DNA of 39,550 nt from NCBI GenBank assembly GCA_964350585.1, contig CAYGKC010000007.1:1-39550 (forward strand), read 5' to 3'. Of the stretch, positions 32,933-38,548 are shown piece after piece. A model generated the notes under the pieces. The model worked only from the letters and a program-made list of their open reading frames with translations. It did no database searches and was not told where the DNA came from. A program made the position numbers and the translations under genes. Numbering within the stretch: position 1 is the stretch's first letter; each line of letters begins with the position of its first letter. Origin of the DNA: JBAYJM01 sp964350585 (GTDB lineage Bacteria; Patescibacteriota; Patescibacteriia; 2-01-FULL-39-33).

Positions 32933-32960
32933 TAGTTTCCTCCTTTCATCATGATAGTGT

Positions 32961-32989
32961 ATTATATAATACTTCAGATAATTTGTCAA
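32961..32989 (-). promoter_or_regulatory. Consensus promoter of the 96-aa membrane protein
   Basis: On the minus strand: TTGACA (32984-32989), 17-base spacer, TATAAT (32961-32966), a perfect match. The predicted start near 32954 leaves about 22 bases of leader. Confidence 0.9.
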
Positions 32990-33020
32990 TATAAAAATAC
33001 CCGCAACTGATGCGGGTATT
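32990..33020 (-). terminator. rplY terminator
   Basis: AATACCCGCA-ACTGA-TGCGGGTATT forms a 10-bp stem with T-runs on both strands. It ends rplY and immediately precedes the next promoter. Confidence 0.88.
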
Positions 33021-33035
33021 TTTATATATTGGAAT

Positions 33036-33695
33036 TTATTTTTTCTCTTCTTGATTTTGATTTTCTCCTTCTGCCGATACTTCTTCTGTTTGCGCTACTT
33101 CTTCACCTTCGGTAGGAGCTACAATTGGCTCTTCTTTCTCTTCTTGAATCCTGGCTACTGAGGCTACAACATCTTCAGGTTCATGATCTTCTATTTCAAC
33201 GTTTTCGGGAATCTTCAGGTCTTTTATCTTTATGACATCATCAAATGTTTCAAGGGCAGAAACATCAACTTCAATTTCGTGCAATAAATCCATAGGAAGA
33301 CATTTGATTTCAACTTCGCTGATGTTATGTATGATTGAACCGCCATCTTCTTTAACAGCTTTTGATTCACCAATAAAATTTATTTCAACATTAGCAGTAA
33401 TCTTTTCACTCATATTGATTTTATGCAAATCAGCATGAATAACAGTGTTTTTTACCGGATCATATTGCACATCACTTACTAATATTTTAGATATTTTACC
33501 ATCAACATCTAAATCAATAATTGTATTTTCGCCAGCTTCTTTGAAAACTTTTTCAAATTGCGCTGCTTTTAATTCTATGCTTTGGCTTTCTTCACCATGT
33601 CCAAAAATAACAGCCGGAATTATTCCCTGATTTCGAAGTTGGTACACTTTCTTTCCTTCTATCGTTCTTGGCTTAGCTTGTAATTTGATTACCAT
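33036..33695 (-). CDS. rplY: 50S ribosomal protein L25 (CTC form)
   Basis: A 219-aa long-form L25. The 5S RNA-binding domain (1-90) has LQAKPRTIEGKKVYQLRNQG and IPAVIFGHGEESQSIEL; the TL5/CTC beta domain follows (VEINFIGESKAVKEDGGSII, VDVSALETFDDVIKIKDL). The C-terminal 35 residues are acidic and low in complexity. Confidence 0.95.
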   Translation of the reverse strand: MVIKLQAKPRTIEGKKVYQLRNQGIIPAVIFGHGEESQSIELKAAQFEKVFKEAGENTIIDLDVDGKISKILVSDVQYDPVKNTVIHADLHKINMSEKITANVEINFIGESKAVKEDGGSIIHNISEVEIKCLPMDLLHEIEVDVSALETFDDVIKIKDLKIPENVEIEDHEPEDVVASVARIQEEKEEPIVAPTEGEEVAQTEEVSAEGENQNQEEKK

Positions 33696-33724
33696 AAATA
33701 ATATTGTTTAAATTTAACAACTAA

Positions 33725-33753
33725 AATTTAACAAAAATAAAGAAAAATGTCAA
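33725..33753 (-). promoter_or_regulatory. rplY promoter
   Basis: On the minus strand: TTGACA (33748-33753), 17-base spacer, TAAATT (33725-33730). Confidence 0.75.
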
Positions 33754-33761
33754 GTAGGCAA

Positions 33762-34088
33762 TTAGTATTCTTTGGCAAGCGCTTCATAGACTTCAAGTAC
33801 GTCATTTGCTGAAATTCCTCTCATTTCTTTAAATTGCGATACTTCGCTGCTATCTAAATCTGTTATCAGGCCAACTGAAGTTATTCCCAGCTGATTTATG
33901 GAAATAAGCGCGACGATCGCAGATTGGCAATTTTTGCACTTTATATATATTAATTCCGCACCTTCACTTTCTTCAAGAATTTTAGCTTCCATCGGATCAT
34001 AATTATAATTGCAAATTGGGCAATGCGATACGATTTTTATATTATCGGGAAACTTGTTGCTTCCCCTTGGATTATTTTTATCATTCAT
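33762..34088 (-). CDS. Unknown zinc-ribbon protein
   Basis: A 108-aa soluble protein. CPICNYNY (23-30) and CKNC (51-54) form a likely zinc ribbon, followed by a short hydrophobic strand region (AIVALISINQLGI) and an acidic helix (DSSEVSQFKEMRGISANDV) that looks like a binding segment. I do not recognise the family. A possible -10 (TATAAT, 34128-34133) lies upstream, with no well-placed -35. Confidence 0.8.
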   Translation of the reverse strand: MNDKNNPRGSNKFPDNIKIVSHCPICNYNYDPMEAKILEESEGAELIYIKCKNCQSAIVALISINQLGITSVGLITDLDSSEVSQFKEMRGISANDVLEVYEALAKEY

Positions 34089-34160
34089 ATATTTGAATCA
34101 ATAAATATTAATTGAGTATCTATTATTATTATATATATTTTTTATTTAGTCAACAAGTAA

Positions 34161-35300
34161 TTAAAACTTCCTCGATACAATACTGGATCTATATATATTA
34201 TTGTTTACTCCTAAAAGTATCATTAATGGCACAATCAAACTACCACCATAACTGACGAATGGTAATGAAATTCCTGTCACCGGCAAAAGTCCAATGCACA
34301 TTCCAATATTAATAAACACATGAACAAATAATAATGAAATACTCATTATGGAGATAAACATTGCATAATCGTCAGGAGCTTTAGCAGCTAAAGTAAATAA
34401 TCTCCAAAATATTATGCCATAAAATATTATAATAAAAGCTGAGCCGATTAACCCCAATTCCTCTGCAATAACAGAAAAAATAAAATCCGTTTGGCTTTCA
34501 GGAATAAATTTTAATTGGCTTTGGGAGCCAAATCCCAAACCTTTTCCAAGTACTCCTCCCGCTCCGACGGCAATAATTGATTGGCGCACATTATATCCCG
34601 CACCGGCAGGATCCCTCGATGGATCCGCAAAGGTCAGTATTCTGTCTTTTTGATAATCTTTAAGCAGAAACATCCAGCTCAAAGCGAAAGAGGCAATTAT
34701 AAGAGCAATAATTAAGATGATATGTTTTTTATTCTTTGTCAAAAAAGCAAAAGAAAAAAACCAGATAAAAAACAGTACCATGGCGGATCCAAAGTCTGGC
34801 TGTAAAAGGACAAAAGCGAAAGGAATTAAAACAATTAAACCGATAAAAATAAGTTGAGAAAATTTGTGGGTAGTTCGGGCATATCTGGCGCACACATCAG
34901 CGAGAAAAATTATCAAAAATAATTTCATTATTTCTACAGGCTGAAAACTTGCAAATCCAAAATCAAACCAACCCCTTGAACCTCTGACAGTAACTCCTAG
35001 AGGTGTAAGTACCAATATTAGTAAAATTATACCTATAGCATATGCTAACCAGGAAAATTTTCTTAAAACTTTATAGTCAATATTGGCAAAAAAAATCATT
35101 GCTAAAAATCCGATTAACAGCCAAACGAATTGTTTTTGGAAATTTAGGAATTCTCCCCTGCCCTGTCCTAAAGCAATGCTATAAATAGCGGATAAACCAA
35201 AAAATGATAAAAAAACAACGGGAATAACAATTGCCCAGTCTAGTTTAAGGTAATTTCCAATATTTAATTTCATAAAGAAATAATAGCAATTATTTTGCAA
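34161..35300 (-). CDS. rodA: Rod-shape SEDS glycosyltransferase RodA
   Basis: A peptidoglycan polymerase of the FtsW/RodA/SpoVE family with about ten helices. Family marks are FSVIAEELGLIGSAFIII (about 278-295), LPVTGISLPFVSYGGSLIVP (about 346-365) and GAGGVLGKGLGFGSQSQLKF. The longest frame starts at 35300, but the ATG at 35273 (MKLNIGNYLKLDW) begins at the usual place and gives 370 aa. It acts with a class B PBP; no mre or PBP gene is near. Confidence 0.94.
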   Translation of the reverse strand: MQNNCYYFFMKLNIGNYLKLDWAIVIPVVFLSFFGLSAIYSIALGQGRGEFLNFQKQFVWLLIGFLAMIFFANIDYKVLRKFSWLAYAIGIILLILVLTPLGVTVRGSRGWFDFGFASFQPVEIMKLFLIIFLADVCARYARTTHKFSQLIFIGLIVLIPFAFVLLQPDFGSAMVLFFIWFFSFAFLTKNKKHIILIIALIIASFALSWMFLLKDYQKDRILTFADPSRDPAGAGYNVRQSIIAVGAGGVLGKGLGFGSQSQLKFIPESQTDFIFSVIAEELGLIGSAFIIIFYGIIFWRLFTLAAKAPDDYAMFISIMSISLLFVHVFINIGMCIGLLPVTGISLPFVSYGGSLIVPLMILLGVNNNIYRSSIVSRKF

Positions 35301-35303
35301 TTT

Positions 35304-35330
35304 AAAAAGCCGCCGGCTTCGGCGACTTTA
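35304..35330 (-). terminator. Terminator of the lipoprotein gene
   Basis: On the minus strand GTCGCCG-AAGC-CGGCGGC (one G-U pair) followed by five T. Confidence 0.82.
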
Positions 35331-35341
35331 TTTGGGTAAAA

Positions 35342-35656
35342 TTATAATCCAAGTTCGGTATCTGAGATTGTGGAAGCATCCAAATCACTTATTTGGTCTC
35401 CTTTTAAATCATTATCTATTTTTTGAATTTCAGCATCCAAATCCAATTCGGAATCTGTCTGTTCTATCTGAATTGAAACATTATCATCTACCGGCTGTTG
35501 TTCATCTTGATTCTCTTCTTGCTGTAAATTAGCATCTTGATTTTGATTCTCTCCGTTTGGAGTTTTTTCTTGTACAAATACTTTACCGCAACCGGAAAGT
35601 AAAAATGGAATTGCTAAAATAGCAAGTAATGTCAGGCCTATTTTTTTATTAATCAT
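35342..35656 (-). CDS. Small acidic lipoprotein
   Basis: A 104-aa protein with a lipoprotein signal: basic MINKK, hydrophobic LTLLAILAIPFLL and the lipobox LSGC (Cys 23). The mature part is rich in Gln, Asn, Asp and Glu and has no clear fold. It follows the secreted protein gene by 11 bases, so the two are probably one transcript. The function is unknown. Confidence 0.82.
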   Translation of the reverse strand: MINKKIGLTLLAILAIPFLLSGCGKVFVQEKTPNGENQNQDANLQQEENQDEQQPVDDNVSIQIEQTDSELDLDAEIQKIDNDLKGDQISDLDASTISDTELGL

Positions 35657-35667
35657 ATTGTTTATAT

Positions 35668-36288
35668 TTATTGAGTTGAAGTGGCTGTTGTAGTGGCAGT
35701 CGTAGTGCTTTTAATCCTTTGCTGATTTATTAATTTAAGCTTATTTTTTAACGCTACAATATCTGGCCTTATTACAGTGGAGTAAAATGACCTTATATCT
35801 AAAGCATCTTTTTTGACCTGGGTTAAAAGCGTTCTTGATTCGCCTAGCTTATTCTTGAATTTTGAATTATCATCGCAAGCCAATCCTCTCGAACCGTTAA
35901 GCGTACCGATATATGAAGAATAATTTTTAGACATATTTGCAATTTTAGCTTCCAGTATAACTAAGTCGGCTTTTAAATCCGCGGTGTCTAAACCTTTTTC
36001 TTCCATTTTAACAATAATATTTGAAATTCTTTTGCTCATATTTTCATAGGCACTAAGCCTTCTTTTTTGTCCGTCTTCAAAGGAACCAACTTTAGCCTGA
36101 ATTTTTGAGGCTACTTTTTCACACTTATTTTGGTTTGAATTAAATGTGCTGTCTCCAGAAGTTGTATTTTTCTGCGAAGCAACACTATTACCATTCGCCT
36201 TAGGTGTATCAATTCTTGCTTGCGCTGTAATGGCAGCAAAAGTTAGAATAATTCCTAAAAAACTTAAAAAAGCAATTTTTTTCTTCAT
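35668..36288 (-). CDS. Secreted coiled-coil protein of unknown function
   Basis: A 206-aa protein with a signal peptide (MKKKIAFLSFLGIILTFAA, cut probably after AQA at 22-24). The mature part is a Ser/Asn-rich linker followed by a long helical, coiled-coil-like region (KCEKVASKIQAKVGSFEDGQ through KKDALDIRSFYSTVI), ending in a Thr/Ala repeat (TTTATTTATSTQ). Its two cysteines (near 55 and 138) could pair outside the cell. An extended -10 TGATATAAT (hexamer at 36320-36325) lies upstream. Confidence 0.82.
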   Translation of the reverse strand: MKKKIAFLSFLGIILTFAAITAQARIDTPKANGNSVASQKNTTSGDSTFNSNQNKCEKVASKIQAKVGSFEDGQKRRLSAYENMSKRISNIIVKMEEKGLDTADLKADLVILEAKIANMSKNYSSYIGTLNGSRGLACDDNSKFKNKLGESRTLLTQVKKDALDIRSFYSTVIRPDIVALKNKLKLINQQRIKSTTTATTTATSTQ

Positions 36289-36348
36289 ATTTTTTTGGTT
36301 AAAAATTTAATATATTACTATTATATCAAATAAATGAAATAGTTTAAA

Positions 36349-37503
36349 CTACCTTATTTTCATTTTACTTTTTCTAGCCCTGTTACTAAATCTGTGCGCT
36401 TCATCTCTGGCTTGGATTAAAATTTCTTTTATGTTTTGGGCAAGTTTTTTAAAATTTAAGCTTGTCCCGGTGGAAAATACTATTTTATCGCCTCCATATT
36501 TAGATAGTCCCAACATTGGTATTGCTATATTAATTTTTTTAAGAACCTTAGTAATATGTTCCACTTGAGGTTTTCCCCCATCAATTAAAATTAAATCTGG
36601 CTTTTGCCATTCTAAATGCTTCATTCTGCGAATTATGACTTCTTCTAGAGCCTTTAAATCATCATGAATTGGCGCGTCTTTGATATTGAATAACCTGTAC
36701 TGTGATTTATCAGCAATACCATCACTAAAAACTACCATGGCTCCTATTGCCTCTTTCCCGGAAAAGTGTGAAATATCATATGCTTCTATTCTTTGTTTTG
36801 GCATATTTAAAATTTCATCTTTTGAAATCAAAGTAACATCCTGCAAATGCTGGAACTCCTTAGCAATTTCAGGATTTTCTTTTTTTAACTTTTTTATCAA
36901 ACGTTTTCTTTGTCCAGATAATAACAGTATTATATTGTTAATATTTTTTTTGTACTCTTCTTTTGATATTTCGTTAACACAAGCGCCGGGGCAAACACCG
37001 ATTTGCCGTTCAAAGCACGGTTTGCCTTGATTTGGCTTGCATAAGCCATAAGGAAAAATCCTTCGAATTATTTTTAAAGTGTTCTTTACAATTGTTGCGC
37101 TTTGGTAGGGTCCGAAAATTTTATTTTTACCTTCTGGAAATTTTTGCAATTCTCTCGCTCGCACAATTATTGGATAAGAAAAATCTATTTTAGGAAAAAC
37201 AATATATATAAATGATCTATTGTCCTTGTCTTTAACGTTGTATTTTGGCCAATGTTTTTTAATTAAGTTTGCTTCAAGCACTACTGAATCTAAAATAGTT
37301 GGGCTTTCTTTGTGCTTTATGTCTACTGCTTTTGCTACCATTTCGGCAATCCTGGGATCTAGCGCTTTTTGAAAATACTGCAAAACGCGCCTGCGCAATG
37401 AGGTTGCTCTTCCGATATATAAAATCTCGCCATTTTTACCTATCCATTGGTATATTCCCGGAGAAAGTGGCAATTTTTTAGCTTTTTCAATTAAATTAGG
37501 CAT
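36349..37503 (-). CDS. uvrC: Short UvrC-like excinuclease subunit
   Basis: A 384-aa UvrC; family members are usually about 600 aa. The N-terminal GIY-YIG nuclease is complete (SPGIYQW 14-20, ILYIGRATSLRRRV, E77 in VLEANL). The Fe-S cysteines are C154, C163, C171 and C175. The RNase H-like nuclease has YDISHFSG (D243), LILIDGGKPQV (D308) and RDEAHRFS (H370). The UVR (UvrB-binding) motif region is very short or missing, and the protein ends just after the nuclease, without the tandem helix-hairpin-helix. Both nucleases should be active; UvrB contact and DNA binding may differ. uvrA lies nearby. Confidence 0.93.
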   Translation of the reverse strand: MPNLIEKAKKLPLSPGIYQWIGKNGEILYIGRATSLRRRVLQYFQKALDPRIAEMVAKAVDIKHKESPTILDSVVLEANLIKKHWPKYNVKDKDNRSFIYIVFPKIDFSYPIIVRARELQKFPEGKNKIFGPYQSATIVKNTLKIIRRIFPYGLCKPNQGKPCFERQIGVCPGACVNEISKEEYKKNINNIILLLSGQRKRLIKKLKKENPEIAKEFQHLQDVTLISKDEILNMPKQRIEAYDISHFSGKEAIGAMVVFSDGIADKSQYRLFNIKDAPIHDDLKALEEVIIRRMKHLEWQKPDLILIDGGKPQVEHITKVLKKINIAIPMLGLSKYGGDKIVFSTGTSLNFKKLAQNIKEILIQARDEAHRFSNRARKSKMKIR

Positions 37504-37553
37504 TAATATTATTTAATTTTAAACAAATTTAGAAAAAATGAACTTTTAGGCTA

Positions 37554-37582
37554 TTGACAAAATAATTTATGTATGCTATAAT
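37554..37582 (+). promoter_or_regulatory. Consensus promoter of the large RNA
   Basis: TTGACA (37554-37559), 17-base spacer ending TGC, TATAAT (37577-37582): perfect hexamers plus an extended -10. The start falls near 37589-37591. Confidence 0.9.
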
Positions 37583-37589
37583 TATATAT

Positions 37590-37927
37590 TGTCCACTTTA
37601 TCACTGGTAGTAAAAAGACTACTGGGGGGTGGGCACTTAAAAATCGCGTAAAAATATATAATTGGGAGTAAGGCCCATGCTTACATTTATGCGTACATAA
37701 GAATGAATCTGCCGATCTAATTAAGTAAGGAAATGAGCCGGCCGGCTCATATCGGTCCATCGCTTAATGGCAGACATTGGGCTACGGTCTATGCCTGATG
37801 TGGAAAATCCTTTTTGATCAAAAAAGGATTTGGGCTCGAACTAGTGCTAACTGACAGTGGCACTAACCAAGCCATTCATTCTAAGACATCGGACTCTGCA
37901 AAAACGAGATATGCAGAGTCTTTTTAT
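37590..37927 (+). ncRNA. Unidentified structured RNA of about 340 nt
   Basis: It has a strong promoter and terminator but no believable reading frame, and it is richer in GC than its flanks. Helices I can pair: GUCCAC (37591-37596) with GUGGGC (37629-37634), closing CUGGUAGU/ACUACUGG; AGAAUGAAU (near 37700) with AUUCAUUCU (near 37873); UCUGCC with GGCAGA; CCGAU with AUCGG around the 18-base palindrome at 37733-37750; GCCCA (near 37673) with UGGGC (near 37789); the AAATCCTTTTT hairpin (near 37806-37831); and AGUGC/GCACU (near 37843-37865). It lacks the conserved parts of RNase P RNA, tmRNA, SRP and 6S RNA that I know. Confidence 0.75.
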
Positions 37928-37930
37928 TTT
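37892..37930 (+). terminator. Terminator of the large RNA
   Basis: GACTCTGCA (37892-37900) and TGCAGAGTC (37912-37920) form a 9-bp stem, followed by TTTTTATTTT. Confidence 0.9.
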
Positions 37931-37947
37931 AGCGTTTATGGTAGGTA

Positions 37948-37976
37948 TTGACAAATTTATTTAAATTTTGTATAAT
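37948..37976 (+). promoter_or_regulatory. Consensus promoter of the 53-aa peptide gene
   Basis: TTGACA (37948-37953), 17-base spacer, TATAAT (37971-37976), perfect. The start near 37983 leaves a leader of about 42 bases. Confidence 0.9.
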
Positions 37977-38024
37977 GTTTTGTCAGTATTTAAACCGCAA
38001 CCGAGTAATAGAAAGGAGTCTATT

Positions 38025-38186
38025 ATGAAGGAATCGATTGCAGTGGTAATTTTGGCAACTATGTTTTTATTGCCAATGTACGAGTGCTGGCGTTGTCTAA
38101 CTTTTGCCTTGAGCTGTAAAGCCCAAGAAATTGAGGAAAAAAGACAAGGCAAAACACCAGGACTTTGGAGAATAAACGAGCGTTAA
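38025..38186 (+). CDS. Small membrane peptide (53 aa)
   Basis: The ATG at 38025 follows GAAAGGAG by seven bases; an upstream ATG at 37968 overlaps the promoter and cannot be used. The peptide MKESIAVVILATMFLLPMYE has one membrane helix, then CWRC and a further Cys, and a polar tail ending GKTPGLWRINER. I do not recognise it. It lies between two RNAs, with its own promoter and terminator. It could be a small membrane regulator or a type I toxin-like peptide, but there is no evidence for toxicity. Confidence 0.78.
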   Translation: MKESIAVVILATMFLLPMYECWRCLTFALSCKAQEIEEKRQGKTPGLWRINER

Positions 38187-38212
38187 GGAATTGGTTCTAG
38201 ATTACGGTACAT

Positions 38213-38260
38213 ACCCGATCAAATATATTCTACTAGTGAGAATAGTTTGTCGGGTTTTTA
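38213..38260 (+). terminator. Terminator of the 53-aa peptide gene
   Basis: ACCCGA (38213-38218) pairs with TCGGGT (38250-38255) and the stem extends inward with mismatches (AAATATATTCT against AGAATAGTTT), followed by five T. Confidence 0.8.
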
Positions 38261-38281
38261 TATTTAAAATTTTAATCCTTT

Positions 38282-38310
38282 AATGCTTCAGGCTGTTTGA
38301 AGCATTGAAT
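38282..38310 (+). repeat. Palindromic extragenic repeat, copy 2
   Basis: AATGCTTCA-GGCTGTT-TGAAGCATT, a perfect inverted repeat with 9-base arms, then GAAT. It matches the copy at 8811-8840. Confidence 0.6.
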
Positions 38311-38312
38311 AT

Positions 38313-38321
38313 TTATCCACA
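38313..38321 (+). promoter_or_regulatory. Single DnaA-box-like 9-mer
   Basis: TTATCCACA matches the classical DnaA box. It is the only perfect copy I found in this part of the window, and there is no cluster, so it does not by itself mark an origin. Confidence 0.3.
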
Positions 38322-38339
38322 GACATTTTCATATAGACC

Positions 38340-38367
38340 TTGACAGAGTCAACTCATATTATATAAT
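38340..38367 (+). promoter_or_regulatory. Near-consensus promoter of the second RNA
   Basis: TTGACA (38340-38345), 16-base spacer, TATAAT (38362-38367). The start is near 38374. Confidence 0.85.
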
Positions 38368-38373
38368 AAAGGT

Positions 38374-38542
38374 GTAAGTAGTAGTACATTAAACAATACA
38401 GGGATGGAGATTGGCTTTCACTTTATGGATGCAAGGCATCACCAGCGCGGTCACGCATTCATCGAGAGTAAATCTCACCCCTTTCACTTTAACGCAGAGC
38501 CTGCACAATTCCTTTACTGATCGCTCTGCGTTCTTTTTTTTT
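38374..38542 (+). ncRNA. Unidentified structured RNA of about 170 nt
   Basis: A stand-alone transcript with a strong promoter and terminator. GGGATGGAGATT (38401-38412) pairs with AATCTCACCCC (near 38471-38481) with one mismatch and one bulge, enclosing GATGC-AAG-GCATC and a GCG/CGC arm. A 38-codon frame from ATG 38404 to TGA 38520 also fits (starts MEIGFHFMDARHHQRGHAF, six His), but it has no proper ribosome binding site and ends in the terminator loop. I favour a non-coding RNA. Confidence 0.65.
38491..38542 (+). terminator. Terminator of the second RNA
   Basis: AACGCAGAGC and GCTCTGCGTT form a perfect 10-bp stem with a 22-base loop, followed by C and nine T. Confidence 0.88.
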
Positions 38543-38548
38543 CCAAAA

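Noticed and set aside
37551..37760. A 69-codon minus-strand frame within the large RNA
   Set aside because: It covers the RNA promoter and paired regions on the opposite strand, has no ribosome binding site and shows no family features.
37590..37927. RNase P RNA, tmRNA, 6S or SRP RNA as identity of the large RNA
   Set aside because: The GAGGAAAGUCC block of RNase P, the tRNA-like ends and T-loop of tmRNA, the SRP GGAA apical domain and the 6S open bubble could not be found.
37961..38152. A minus-strand frame opposite the 53-aa peptide gene
   Set aside because: The plus-strand gene has a promoter, ribosome binding site and terminator; the minus frame has none.
38404..38520. A real 38-aa His-rich protein gene
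   Set aside because: GGG directly touches the ATG with no proper spacing, and the frame ends in the terminator loop; it is kept only as an alternative to an RNA.
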